Shown: positions 18,402-28,080, numbered from the stretch's first letter. The stretch: DNA of 64,000 nucleotides from an uncultured Bacteroidota bacterium (GCA_903837285.1 CAILUD010000171.1:18199-82198); one strand, 5' to 3'. Made by a program: numbers and translations. The notes: generated by a model from the letters alone, not told the origin.

Positions 18402-19160
18402 ATGCCTAAGTATTCAAAATTAATCATATTACTTTTTTCGTTTTATTCTGGCATAATTTATAGCCAAACAATGAGGCCATTAAACTTGCCAAAGTATGAT
18501 ATTATGCCTTTGCATTTTGGAATGTCGCTTGGTATTAATCAAATGGATTTTACTATTCATAATTCAGGAAAATTTTTAACTCCGCTTATTGATTCTGTGT
18601 ATTCTATTGAAAATAAACCTTTAGTTGGTTTAAATATTAATATTGTTTCTAATTATAATTTTCATAAAAATTTTGCATTAAGATTTTTACCTGGATTGAA
18701 TTTTGGTCAACGCGATTTATATTATTGGGTTAGAAAAGATTCAACTTATTATACTCATGTAATGAAACTTGAATCGACTTATCTTGATTTACCAATATTG
18801 TTTGAGTATAAAGGAAAAAGATTAACTAATTTTCGGCCATATTTAATTGGTGGAGCAAGTTTTAAGATTGATTTAGCAGCTCAAAAGAAAGTTAAAGAAG
18901 AAGATAAACCAAAAATACGATTGAGTAGAACAAGTGTTTATTATGAAGTTGGATTTGGTACCGATTTTTTTCTTGAGTATTTTAAATTTGCTTTAGAAAT
19001 TAAATATGTAGTTGGAATTAATAATGTACTTGTTCCTGATCCAACTCAATTCTCAGAAGCTATTGATAGAATGAACAGTAAAATGATTATGGTCTCACTT
19101 ACTTTTGAAGGTAGCGATATTCGTGTTTTTAAAATTTTTAATCGCAGAAGTGGTAAATGA
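18402..19160 (+). CDS. porT: PorT-like outer-membrane protein of the type IX secretion system
   Basis: The 252-residue protein has a signal peptide (to about residue 21) and the alternating aromatic/polar strand pattern of a small outer-membrane beta-barrel. The opening NLPKYDIMPLHFGMSLGIN, the middle STYLDLPILFEYKG and PYLIGGASFKID, and the C-terminal FALEIKYVVGINN are characteristic of PorT/SprT proteins needed for T9SS export. The position directly after ubiE is, from memory, a common Bacteroidota arrangement. Four likely T9SS cargos lie elsewhere in the window. Other Por genes are not present here. The stop overlaps the next start by 4 bp. Confidence 0.85.
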   Translation: MPKYSKLIILLFSFYSGIIYSQTMRPLNLPKYDIMPLHFGMSLGINQMDFTIHNSGKFLTPLIDSVYSIENKPLVGLNINIVSNYNFHKNFALRFLPGLNFGQRDLYYWVRKDSTYYTHVMKLESTYLDLPILFEYKGKRLTNFRPYLIGGASFKIDLAAQKKVKEEDKPKIRLSRTSVYYEVGFGTDFFLEYFKFALEIKYVVGINNVLVPDPTQFSEAIDRMNSKMIMVSLTFEGSDIRVFKIFNRRSGK

Positions 19161-20716
19161 TTAAGCAAGTTGACTTAGTGCTCTCGCCTGCTGATGCTGC
19201 AAGAACTAATTCGCATTTAGGTTTTATAACAAAAAAACTTAAAATTAACAAAACGCAAGTTTCGTTTTTTAGACTTGAAAAAAAATCTGTCGATGCAAGG
19301 CAACGTGATATTAAAATTCAGCTAAGATTTATTGTCGTTGTTGATGAACCAGGGTATAGTCCGGCTAAAATTATTTTTAATCAACAAAATGTAAGTAATG
19401 CTAAAGAAGTTGCTGTTGTTGGTGCTGGTCCGGCAGGATTATTTGCCGCATTACAACTAATAGAGTTAGGTTTTAAGCCAGTGATATTTGAACGAGGCAA
19501 AGATATTCATGAACGTAAGCGTGATATTGCTACAATACACAAAAGTCAGATAATAAATCCTGAATCTAACTATTGTTATGGCGAAGGTGGTGCAGGAACT
19601 TTCTCTGATGGAAAATTATATACACGTTCTTCAAAACGTGGAAATGTAAACAGAATTTTAGAATTATTTTATTTGCACGGAGCCGATGAAAATGTTTTAT
19701 ATGAAGCACATCCACATATAGGGTCAGATAAGTTGCCAAAAGTAATTGAGAATATAAGATTCCGAATTATTGAGGCTGGGGGTGTATTTTATTTTAATAC
19801 TCACGTTAAAGAAATTATAATAAGGGATAAACAAGTTAATGGTATATTGTTAGGCAATGGTTCTGTTTATACAGTAAATAACATTATTCTTGCAACCGGT
19901 CATTCTGCAAGAGATGTTTATAGAATGTTATTTGCAAATAATATTTTAATTGAATCAAAGGGATTTGCAATGGGTGTTAGAATTGAGCATCCTCAAAATA
20001 TAATTGATAACATTCAATACCATGGTTTTCCCCGAGGTGATGAATTGCCAGCGGCATCATACAGCATAGTTCAACAAGTTAATGGGAGAGGGGTGTATTC
20101 TTTTTGTATGTGTCCGGGTGGATTCATTGTTCCGGCTGCAACAACAAATGGAGAAACTGTTGTAAATGGAATGTCGGCTTCAAAAAGGAATTCGCCATTT
20201 GCTAATGCAGGATTTGTTACGGAAATTAGAGATGAAGATTTAACTGATTTTAAAAAGTTTGGTGTTTTGGCAGGACTAGAATTTCAATCGTATTTGGAAC
20301 AACTTGCATTCCATAATGGTGGCGGTGGATTGATAGCACCAGCACAAAGAATTATTGATTTTCTTTTAAAAAGAACATCCACAACTTTACCAGAAACTTC
20401 TTATATATCTGGTATAGTTTCATCGGACATTCATAAATGGATGCCGAAATTTATTTCAGAGAACATTGGAAATGCATTACAAATGTACAGTCAGCGAACA
20501 AAAGGTTTTCTTTCAGAGAATGCAATTATGGTAGGTGTTGAGAGCAGAACTTCTTCACCGATACGAATTCCACGAAATCCAGATACATTAGAACATGTTG
20601 AAATTAAAGGATTGTACCCATGCGGTGAAGGGGCAGGATATGCCGGTGGCATTGTTTCATCTGCAATGGATGGAATGAATGTGGCAATTAAAATTGCTGT
20701 TGGAATAACAAATTGA
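19157..20716 (+). CDS. FAD-dependent dehydrogenase, COG2509 family
   Basis: The 519-residue flavoprotein has an N-terminal domain of about 80 residues, followed by a dinucleotide-binding motif VVGAGPAGLFAA near residue 88 and an ERG motif ending the second strand. The family signature CYGEGGAGTFSDGKLYTR and a C-terminal FAD-contact region (CGEGAGYAGGIVSSAMDG) are present. It belongs to a widespread group of uncharacterised FAD-dependent oxidoreductases; substrate and partner are unknown. Its ATG overlaps the porT stop by 4 bp, so the two are probably co-translated, though a link to secretion is not implied by family. Confidence 0.9.
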   Translation: MIKQVDLVLSPADAARTNSHLGFITKKLKINKTQVSFFRLEKKSVDARQRDIKIQLRFIVVVDEPGYSPAKIIFNQQNVSNAKEVAVVGAGPAGLFAALQLIELGFKPVIFERGKDIHERKRDIATIHKSQIINPESNYCYGEGGAGTFSDGKLYTRSSKRGNVNRILELFYLHGADENVLYEAHPHIGSDKLPKVIENIRFRIIEAGGVFYFNTHVKEIIIRDKQVNGILLGNGSVYTVNNIILATGHSARDVYRMLFANNILIESKGFAMGVRIEHPQNIIDNIQYHGFPRGDELPAASYSIVQQVNGRGVYSFCMCPGGFIVPAATTNGETVVNGMSASKRNSPFANAGFVTEIRDEDLTDFKKFGVLAGLEFQSYLEQLAFHNGGGGLIAPAQRIIDFLLKRTSTTLPETSYISGIVSSDIHKWMPKFISENIGNALQMYSQRTKGFLSENAIMVGVESRTSSPIRIPRNPDTLEHVEIKGLYPCGEGAGYAGGIVSSAMDGMNVAIKIAVGITN

Positions 20717-20729
20717 AAATATTAAATAA

Positions 20730-20866
20730 TTTTGGCGAGGACGCCAAAACTAGTATGAGTTTGTTTCTTGAGGACACGAACCATGGAAATAGAGACGCCA
20801 AAACCAATAGGGAAATAATTGGTCTGTAAGCCACAGACCTTGGTGGTGGGAGAGGACGCCAAAACC
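20730..20866. repeat. Intergenic repeat cluster with hairpins (AGGACGCCAAAAC motif)
   Basis: This convergent gap holds three copies of a GAC-GCCAAAAC motif at 20738-20750, 20793-20805 and 20853-20866, and a degenerate fourth at 20771-20786. The first copy forms a perfect 8-bp hairpin TTTTGGCG-AGGA-CGCCAAAA (20730-20749). A second hairpin GGTCTGT-AAGCC-ACAGACC occupies 20821-20839, and ACCAAT/ATTGGT (20803-20823) overlaps it. No run of T follows the hairpins, so they are weak terminators at best. The GCG-AGGA-CGC apex recurs at 61471-61496. Confidence 0.65.
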
Positions 20867-20893
20867 ATAAGGAGTTTAACAAAAAAAAAACTT

Positions 20894-23518
20894 TTAATTA
20901 TCCATTTTCTTAACAAATTGCTTCTTTACTACATTTAGCAATTTTTCTGAGTCAACAGGCTTAGTTAAGAAATCAATAAAGCCTTCATTAAGTATTCTGT
21001 CTTTATCGCTTTTAAGAGAGTATGCACTCTGAGCTATAAAAGGAATATGAGCATACTGATTGTATCTTTTAACAATTTCTTTTTTAAGTGTAATACCTTC
21101 CCAATTTTCTGGAAGATTAATATCTAAAATTACAATATCAAATGCTTTGTTATTTGCTATTCTTTCACTTATCATTAATAGTGCTTCTTCGCCACCATAG
21201 GCAAGCGAAACGTTACCCACAGATTCAAGAATAGTTTGTAAGAAAAGTGCATTAAATTTATCGTCTTCTACTAATAGTATCTCATATCCTTTTACAAAAA
21301 CATCATTATCCGGTATTATAACACTATGTAGCGAAATTTGTGAGCTTGTATTTGCAATGTCTTTTGCAGTAGAAATATATATGTAAACAGTAGTTCCGGA
21401 ATCTTTTTTACTCGAAATTTCAATTCTTCCGTTCATTAATTTCATTAACCTTTTTGCAAGTGGAAGTCCTAGTCCAGCGCCTTGATATAATCTGGCATAA
21501 CCCATACTTTCCTGTCTGAAAGTTTCAAATATATGGGGAATATAATTTTCATCAATTCCAATTCCTGTATCTGTAATTTTTACATAAACTTCGCCAGAAC
21601 CTATGTTATATCCGGTAGAGATTTCGATTTCACCTTTAGCTGTATATTTAACTGAGTTATCGATTATATCTGCAACCACTTTGGTTAAGATATCGTAATC
21701 AGCAATAATATTTTGATTCTCAGCAAGATTTAGTGTTAGTTTTAATCCTTTTTCGTTTATTACAAATCTAAATAAATCGGCAGCATTTCTAACTATTTTG
21801 TTGACATCAGCAAATCCCATATTTATTTTAAAATCGTTTGCTTCAATTCTGCTGATATCTAAAATATTATTTAATAAATTTAAAAGTCTGTGTCCGCTTT
21901 GTTGTATTCCTTCAATGTACTTTGTTATATTCGACTCGTGATTATCGGGTATTTTATTCCTCATTACTTCTGCAAGCCCGATAATTGCGCTTAAAGGTGT
22001 GCGTATTTCATGATTTATATTTGCAAGAAATGCATCTTTTAATAAATTGGCTTCTTCTGCTTTTTTGTAAGCAAGTTTAACTTCGTGTAATACTTTTTCT
22101 TTTTCATTAATTTCAGACATTAACTCAGTAGTACGTTCCTGAACTCTATTGTCAAGCTCTTCGTTAACCGATAATAATTCTTCGTTAATATGTGCAATGT
22201 GAACGTTTTTTTCTTCTAATACCTTTCGTGATTTATGTAGAATTTTAGATCTGATAAAAAGCATTAATAATATCAAGAAAATTAAAATGATAACTAGTAA
22301 AAGAGCATATTTCATTGAGATTTGTTCTGCTATTTCTTTATCTTTCTTTTGACTTTTTAGTCTGAGATTTTCATTTTCTTTTTCTTTTTTTTCTGAATTA
22401 TATGCAGCATCTAATTCTAAAATTCTTTTAGCATTATCTTCATTAAAAATGCTGTCTTTTAAATTTGTAAATTGTTTATAATATTTTAAAGAGGTTTTAA
22501 GATCATTTTTTATTTCATAACATTCCGAATAAGTTTTTAAAATGTCTTTTTGTAAGTCTCTTAAATTACCTTTTACGGCTAATGGCATTGCTTCATTTAA
22601 AAGATCTATTGCTTTATCTGGATTCTTTTTAATGTTATTAATTATTGCAATATTATTTAAAGTATTTGCTGTGCCATAATTGTCATTTATTTCTGTCATT
22701 GTTATTAAGGCATCATTATAATTTTTTAATGCTAAATCATAATTGCCAATTATTCTATATATATCACCAATATTGCCCAATGTATTTGCAATTGTTCCTT
22801 TTTCTTTTAGTTTCCTTTTAATGATAAGTGATTCGTTATAATAACTTAGTGCTTTTTCGTTTTCGCCAAGTCTTTTGTATATTATACCTAGATTATTTAA
22901 AGTATAACCTATAGATTTTTCGTTGTTAGATTTTTTGTAATAATTTAAAGCTCGGGTACAGTATTCGTATGCTTTATCATATTCTTCAAGGTCTTTGTAT
23001 AATAATCCTAAATTATTGCAACTTTGTGCAATTCTATCTCCGTAAGAGCCGTTATTTGTGGGTTTTTCGACAAGTTTTAATGCTTTTATAAAGTATTTCA
23101 TGGCTTCATCGTAAAGCCCCCATTCGTTGTAGATAGAACCTATTCGGTTTAATGTTATACAAAGGTTATTAATATCTTTATTGTTTTCATATTTTACTTT
23201 TACAAGCTGAAGATATGTAAATGCTTCTTTTTTATTGCCAATAAAGTAAAATGCTTTCCCCAGTAAGTCTAAAATTTCAGTTTCGTTTTTTTCTGCATGT
23301 TCATTTCTTGAAGCTTCTAAGCATAACCTGCCGTATTTAATTGTTGAATCAATACTGTTTGGAAAAGAAGCATTTGCCTTTATTAATAGCTGAGAAGAAG
23401 TTAAACTAATCTCTTCTTTGGTATTATTATTCTGATTAGTTTGACTAATAGCATTATAATTAAATGATGAAAAGACAATAGCAATCAACAAAAACAATAT
23501 GTAGTACTTAGTTTTCAA
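20894..23518 (-). CDS. Hybrid sensor histidine kinase with TPR sensor region and receiver domain
   Basis: The 874-residue protein has a signal peptide or first membrane helix (to about residue 25), about seven tetratricopeptide repeats (about residues 80-360, periplasmic), a membrane helix at about 400-420, and a coiled coil to about 490. The HisKA domain has its H-box in NHEIRTPLSAI (His near residue 503), and the ATPase domain shows IIDNSVKYT, DTGIGID and GLGLPLA. The C-terminal receiver has the acidic pair in VEDDKF, the phospho-acceptor Asp in VILDINLP near residue 797, and the conserved Lys in LTKPVD. Signalling would run from the periplasmic TPRs to the internal receiver. No DNA-binding output domain or adjacent regulator is present, so its target is unknown. 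Confidence 0.93.
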   Translation of the reverse strand: MKTKYYILFLLIAIVFSSFNYNAISQTNQNNNTKEEISLTSSQLLIKANASFPNSIDSTIKYGRLCLEASRNEHAEKNETEILDLLGKAFYFIGNKKEAFTYLQLVKVKYENNKDINNLCITLNRIGSIYNEWGLYDEAMKYFIKALKLVEKPTNNGSYGDRIAQSCNNLGLLYKDLEEYDKAYEYCTRALNYYKKSNNEKSIGYTLNNLGIIYKRLGENEKALSYYNESLIIKRKLKEKGTIANTLGNIGDIYRIIGNYDLALKNYNDALITMTEINDNYGTANTLNNIAIINNIKKNPDKAIDLLNEAMPLAVKGNLRDLQKDILKTYSECYEIKNDLKTSLKYYKQFTNLKDSIFNEDNAKRILELDAAYNSEKKEKENENLRLKSQKKDKEIAEQISMKYALLLVIILIFLILLMLFIRSKILHKSRKVLEEKNVHIAHINEELLSVNEELDNRVQERTTELMSEINEKEKVLHEVKLAYKKAEEANLLKDAFLANINHEIRTPLSAIIGLAEVMRNKIPDNHESNITKYIEGIQQSGHRLLNLLNNILDISRIEANDFKINMGFADVNKIVRNAADLFRFVINEKGLKLTLNLAENQNIIADYDILTKVVADIIDNSVKYTAKGEIEISTGYNIGSGEVYVKITDTGIGIDENYIPHIFETFRQESMGYARLYQGAGLGLPLAKRLMKLMNGRIEISSKKDSGTTVYIYISTAKDIANTSSQISLHSVIIPDNDVFVKGYEILLVEDDKFNALFLQTILESVGNVSLAYGGEEALLMISERIANNKAFDIVILDINLPENWEGITLKKEIVKRYNQYAHIPFIAQSAYSLKSDKDRILNEGFIDFLTKPVDSEKLLNVVKKQFVKKMDN

Positions 23519-23592
23519 ATGTTTGGGAAGAGTTGTTCGGTTTCAAAAGCTAAAGTAATAATAAACTTATTACAATACAAAAAAATAAAGAT

Positions 23593-24660
23593 TTATTGAC
23601 GAAATAAATCTAAAAAAATAGGGTAATGATCGCTAAACCCACCATGGTATTTGAATCCAATAAAAGTACGAAATGGTTTATCGCCAATAAAAGCTTCATC
23701 TGGTTCTGTTAAGAAATCAACTTTAAAAACTTTTGCATTATCAAGAGTTGTATATATAGAGTTGTTTTTCATTAATAAAGATGAAGAAACCATAATCTGA
23801 TCAATTAAACCCCATTCGCCTTGGTATTTTAAACTTCCCATGCCTTTCTTTTCTTTCATATACCATGCAAGGTTGTAAATCTGACCAGGTACAAGCGAAT
23901 CGTAATTGTGTCCAGCATTTAACATTTCTGTTATACTTGTATTATCTGGTTCGTCGTTAAAGTCGCCCATAATAATAATATTACTTAATGGGTTTGATGC
24001 AAAAATTGAATCAATTTTATTTCTTAAAATCTTTGCAACTGCCTGACGGTTCATGTCCGATTCTGTTTGCCCGCCTAGTCTAGATGGCCAGTGATTTACG
24101 AAAATATTTAATGTGTCGAAATCCTTGGTATATCCTTTTGCATAAAGAATATCACGTGTTTTCTTTGTAGTATCGAATGAAAAAACGACCTTCAAAAACT
24201 GACTATTTATTAATTTGAATTTGTCGCTTCTGTAAAGTAAAGCAACATCAATTCCTCGTGCATCGGGTGATTCTTTATGTACAATCTCGTAATTTCGCCA
24301 TTTTAGAGGTGTGCTTTTTAATAAATCTCTTAATACAAATTCGTTTTCAACTTCATAAAGACCTATAATTTCTGGTAATTCCCAGCCACCAACAGCCGAT
24401 AAAACTTTATAAATTTTATTTTGTTTGTCTTTATACTTATTCCATGTCCAAAAATGATTTCCTTCTGGTGTAAAATCTTCATCATTTTTTAAACTATCGT
24501 TAAAAGGATCGAAATAGTTTTCTACATTATATGATACAACTCTAAAGTAACCACGCTGATCGTTATAATCTAATTTATCTACACGTTTATCGGTTTTATC
24601 CTGCACTTTGCAGGCAATAACAATTAACACTAATATTGATAAGTAAATTATATTTTTCAT
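23593..24660 (-). CDS. Endonuclease/exonuclease/phosphatase family lipoprotein
   Basis: The 355-residue protein has a lipoprotein signal (LIVIAC, Cys near residue 17) and a DNase I-like fold. Metal and catalytic motifs are readable in order: SYNVENYFDP near residue 46, GLYEVEN, NHWPSR, IIMGDFNDEPDN and the terminal SDHYPIFLD. The family includes Mg-dependent nucleases and phosphodiesterases; the envelope location suggests an extracytoplasmic nucleic acid or phosphoester substrate (inference). Its start overlaps the upstream beta-helix lipoprotein gene by 4 bp, so the two are translated together. Confidence 0.9.
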   Translation of the reverse strand: MKNIIYLSILVLIVIACKVQDKTDKRVDKLDYNDQRGYFRVVSYNVENYFDPFNDSLKNDEDFTPEGNHFWTWNKYKDKQNKIYKVLSAVGGWELPEIIGLYEVENEFVLRDLLKSTPLKWRNYEIVHKESPDARGIDVALLYRSDKFKLINSQFLKVVFSFDTTKKTRDILYAKGYTKDFDTLNIFVNHWPSRLGGQTESDMNRQAVAKILRNKIDSIFASNPLSNIIIMGDFNDEPDNTSITEMLNAGHNYDSLVPGQIYNLAWYMKEKKGMGSLKYQGEWGLIDQIMVSSSLLMKNNSIYTTLDNAKVFKVDFLTEPDEAFIGDKPFRTFIGFKYHGGFSDHYPIFLDLFRQ

Positions 24661-26084
24661 TTGTTATCTTGCCTTTCGTATGCGCCAAGGTCGGGTAATC
24701 CAAAGCTAATTCTACTATTTTGTAAAATATCAGATGGGTAATTACCGCCTATAGTAAGATCACCTTTATCTTTTGCATATGCCAAAGTATCAAGTGAAAA
24801 ATCGCCAGTTGATGGATTTTTAATTCCTGGCAAATTATTTTTATAAATATTTTCCCAATGAGCAAAATTAGAGGTAGCTACAGTGTCGGCTATTTTTAAT
24901 AATGAGTTTGTGAATTTATAATTAAAAGTACTTGAGGCATTGAATGCATCAAAAACGATTTCATTTTCCAGACTTCCATATATAATACAGTTTCCGAAAG
25001 TCGCATTATTTAATGGTCTAACATGATAATTACCATTAATATCCTGATAGTAATTATTTAATATTAATGAAGGAGTTTGTCTGTTGGCATATGGCCATGA
25101 ATTATAAATTGTGCAGTGGTAGAATTCGTAACTTCCTCCAATTGTTAGTGCTAATGCATATTGACCACAATTCGCAATCACACAATTCCATGCTTTAATA
25201 TTTGTGCCTTGTCCAAATATTCCAACTGCATTCATATTTAAAATTTTGGAATTGGAAATTTCAACTGTATAGTTAGAATTTGCCATTGTATCAGATTGAA
25301 TGCCAATAATTGCATTTTTAATTTCACAAAAATCGAGTCGGTTATCCTTACTGCCCGAAACAAAATAAATACCGGCCCATTGCCCAGGAACATCGTCATA
25401 CCAATGCTCAAGTCTGTCGTTTCTAAATACTATTGGTTCTGTAGGGCCGCTGCTTGTGGCTATAAGTGTGCCTTTAACATACATTCTTGAACCATGATGA
25501 AAATATATTTTTGTGCCAGATGCAATTGTTAAAGTAATATTTGAGTCAACCAGCATTGAGTTATATACCAAATATGGTTTTAAGCTATTCCATGTTGTAT
25601 TTGTTGATATGGTTCCGCTTGCATCATCGCCGTTTATTAAATTTACATCCTGGCCACAAGCAACTAAGTCAATGTCCTGAGGAGTTCCATTGGTAATAAA
25701 AACAATTGAATCCTGAACTATCATTGGATTATTTGTATTATTAGGATCGACATGAACTTCTACAAAAATATAAATGCTGTCATTTGCTTCCATTTCGATA
25801 TCGGTAACAGTTCTTGCGCTTACACCATTAATGTTTAATCTGAAAAATGAATTATTTCCTTTAGCTAGAGAAATTGAGGAAATTTTAATGGATTTATTGT
25901 AAGGATTGTATACTTTAAAACTTTGTGTTGCTGAACCTACTGTTGTAAAAACGGTATCAAATTTAACAGTGTCAACAGAAAATTTTAATTCTGCACCTGC
26001 ATCAGTAAAAAATTTTTCTTTTTTACATGCAATAATGGATATAAAAACTAGTGAAACAAGTATTAATATTTTTTTCAATTGCAT
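24657..26084 (-). CDS. Lipoprotein with predicted right-handed beta-helix
   Basis: The 475-residue protein carries a lipobox (SIIAC, Cys near residue 20). An N-terminal domain of about 110 residues (beginning LKFSVDTVKFDTVFTT and containing FKVYNPYNKSIKISS) looks like an immunoglobulin-type fold. From about residue 150 to 440 it shows short beta-strand repeats with aligned Asn/Gly turns, as in parallel beta-helix proteins. The C-terminus ends in LPDLGAYERQ, common in Bacteroidota surface beta-helix lipoproteins. It is cotranscribed with the downstream nuclease-like lipoprotein. I recognise the architecture but not a function. Confidence 0.75.
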   Translation of the reverse strand: MQLKKILILVSLVFISIIACKKEKFFTDAGAELKFSVDTVKFDTVFTTVGSATQSFKVYNPYNKSIKISSISLAKGNNSFFRLNINGVSARTVTDIEMEANDSIYIFVEVHVDPNNTNNPMIVQDSIVFITNGTPQDIDLVACGQDVNLINGDDASGTISTNTTWNSLKPYLVYNSMLVDSNITLTIASGTKIYFHHGSRMYVKGTLIATSSGPTEPIVFRNDRLEHWYDDVPGQWAGIYFVSGSKDNRLDFCEIKNAIIGIQSDTMANSNYTVEISNSKILNMNAVGIFGQGTNIKAWNCVIANCGQYALALTIGGSYEFYHCTIYNSWPYANRQTPSLILNNYYQDINGNYHVRPLNNATFGNCIIYGSLENEIVFDAFNASSTFNYKFTNSLLKIADTVATSNFAHWENIYKNNLPGIKNPSTGDFSLDTLAYAKDKGDLTIGGNYPSDILQNSRISFGLPDLGAYERQDNK

Positions 26085-26262
26085 ATCTTACTTAATCTAA
26101 CGGTAAATGTAAACAAAAAAAATGCTGTTTTATTATGTGACTTTAGAATTAAAAATAAGATTTAAAAAATGTTAAAAAATAGAATAGCAGAGCAACCATA
26201 AAATAAGTTTTACTGTCTTAGAGTTATAATAGTAGTTTTTTCCATAAAGTTTTTAGGGGTTG

Positions 26263-26294
26263 GCGCTAAGGTCGAAAGGCTTTAGCGCTTTTTT
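26263..26294 (+). terminator. Plus-strand terminator without a plus-strand gene (possible sRNA end)
   Basis: The plus-strand RNA forms an 11-bp stem from GCGCUAA-GGUC, a GAAA tetraloop and GGCU-UUAGCGC, followed directly by six U residues. Two G-U pairs would become C-A mismatches on the other strand, so the RNA strand is plus. Both neighbouring genes run on the minus strand. It could end a small RNA beginning in 26085-26262, or an antisense transcript of the lipoprotein gene. Confidence 0.7.
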
Positions 26295-26299
26295 ATTGA

Positions 26300-28063
26300 T
26301 TACCTGTCGAAATCTAAGTTTAGTCTGTCTTTCATTTTTAAAACAGAAGGATTCATTTGTGCAAAAAACTGATACTTTTCAATATCGGTATATGGTTTTG
26401 CACTTTCGTTTTCGCTCTGTTCGGTAACTTCTACTTTTAAAGATATAGTATTGTTTTTAAGAACCTGTTTTAAGAAAAATAATATTTCGTCGTGCAATTT
26501 TTTTAACTCGTCTTCTTGAGATTTATTAATCGCAGGAACAATTATCTGATTGTTTTCTGAGAGTTTTGGAATGTTTGTTTTTAGTAATGGGCTTATTCTA
26601 ACTGCATTGCCTTTTGTCTCTGCAAATTGTAGCCATGCTATTTCAAGTTCACTGTTTGTAAATGGCGTGTTAATATTTGCATCGGTTGTATTTACAGCAG
26701 ATTGACTATTTGTAGTTTCTTTTTCTGATTTTTCTTCATTCAAAGCCTTTTTAATAGTAAAGCTTTTTGGTTTGGAGTTATCTTCAGCATTATAATCAAC
26801 TTTTTCTTCCTTAACAATGGATGGGATTATTTTTTCAGGAGCTTTAACTGTTGGCGTTGTGCTTTGTTGTATCGGATTATTTACGGGAGTTTCTGTTTTA
26901 ATATTTACAGTATTGACTTTATTTTGGTTTGTATTTGAAGCTACATTATTTACATGATTTGTTGAAATAAATCCCGATAAATTACAGATTTTAACTAAAG
27001 CTAATTCAACATGTAATCTTTTGTTATGACTATTTCTATAATCAATATCACATTGGTTGCTAATTTCTAAAGCTTTAAAAAGGAAGTCAACAGAAACCTG
27101 ATTTGATTGATATTTATATCTTTCGGCAATTGCTTTTCCTACTTCAAGTAATTGAATTGTAATTTGATCTTTACAAACTAAAAGATCGCGGAAATGAGCT
27201 GCTAATCCCGTTATAAAAAATTGCGATTCAAATCCTTTTGAAAGAATTTCATTAAAAATAATTAATGATTGAGAAATATTTCCAGAAATAAAATTTTCGG
27301 TAAGCTTAAAATAATAGTCGTAATCGAGAACATTTAGGTTTTCAATTGTTTTATCATAAGTAATTTCGTTTCCGCAAAAACTTACAATCTGATCGAAAAT
27401 AGATAAAGCATCACGCATTGCACCGTCAGCTTTTTGTGCAATTACATTTAATGCTTCAGGTTCAGCAGTTACACTTTCACTATCTGCAACAAATTGCAAA
27501 TGTCCGGCAATGTCATTTATGTTTATTCTGTTAAAATCAAAAATCTGGCAACGTGAAAGTATAGTAGGAATAATTTTTTGTTTTTCTGTAGTTGCTAAAA
27601 TAAAAATAGCATGTGCAGGAGGTTCTTCAAGTGTTTTTAAAAATGCATTGAAGGCATTCGCACTTAGCATGTGAACTTCATCAATTATATAGACATTATA
27701 TTTTCCTAGTTGTGGAGCAATTCTAACCTGATCGGTCAGGTTTCGCATTCCATCAACAGAGTTGTTTGAGGCTGCATCTAATTCGTGTATGTTAAACGAA
27801 CTTGATTTGTTAAAACCCAAACATGAATCGCATTTATCGCATGGCTCAATATTTTCGGTTGGGTTAAAGCAATTAATTGTTTTAGCAAAAATTCTTGCAC
27901 AAGTTGTTTTGCCAACACCACGCGGACCACAAAATAAATAGGCGTGAGCTAAATGTTTTGTTTTAATAGAATTTTTTAAAGTGGTGGTGATAGACTCTTG
28001 ACCAACTACAGTTTTAAATGTGTCGGGACGGTATTTTCGTGCAGAAACAATAAATTCGGCCAT
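26300..28063 (-). CDS. dnaX: DNA polymerase III gamma/tau subunit
   Basis: The 587-residue clamp-loader ATPase has the N-terminal block YRPDTFKTVVGQESITTTL and Walker A GPRGVGKTT near residue 46. The zinc module is made of Cys in INCFNPTE followed by CDKC and DSC, and Walker B is IIDEVHML. The sensor SRCQIFDF is also present. After domain III the tail (about residues 370-480) is low-complexity and Asn/Thr/Lys-rich. A C-terminal globular region of about 100 residues then begins near NSELEIAWLQFAE. The clamp loader opens the sliding clamp at primed DNA. I saw no obvious frameshift signal for a short gamma form. Confidence 0.97.
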   Translation of the reverse strand: MAEFIVSARKYRPDTFKTVVGQESITTTLKNSIKTKHLAHAYLFCGPRGVGKTTCARIFAKTINCFNPTENIEPCDKCDSCLGFNKSSSFNIHELDAASNNSVDGMRNLTDQVRIAPQLGKYNVYIIDEVHMLSANAFNAFLKTLEEPPAHAIFILATTEKQKIIPTILSRCQIFDFNRININDIAGHLQFVADSESVTAEPEALNVIAQKADGAMRDALSIFDQIVSFCGNEITYDKTIENLNVLDYDYYFKLTENFISGNISQSLIIFNEILSKGFESQFFITGLAAHFRDLLVCKDQITIQLLEVGKAIAERYKYQSNQVSVDFLFKALEISNQCDIDYRNSHNKRLHVELALVKICNLSGFISTNHVNNVASNTNQNKVNTVNIKTETPVNNPIQQSTTPTVKAPEKIIPSIVKEEKVDYNAEDNSKPKSFTIKKALNEEKSEKETTNSQSAVNTTDANINTPFTNSELEIAWLQFAETKGNAVRISPLLKTNIPKLSENNQIIVPAINKSQEDELKKLHDEILFFLKQVLKNNTISLKVEVTEQSENESAKPYTDIEKYQFFAQMNPSVLKMKDRLNLDFDR

Positions 28064-28080
28064 GTAATTTCTTATTTTCT

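Noticed and set aside
20688..20916. Short minus-strand reading frames across the convergent gap before the histidine kinase
   Set aside because: They are read through the repeat cluster and encode low-complexity text created by the AGGACGCCAAAAC copies.
26100..26294. Signal recognition particle RNA next to dnaX
   Set aside because: SRP RNA is often near dnaX in bacteria, but the conserved GGAA-type apical loop sequence is absent from either strand here.
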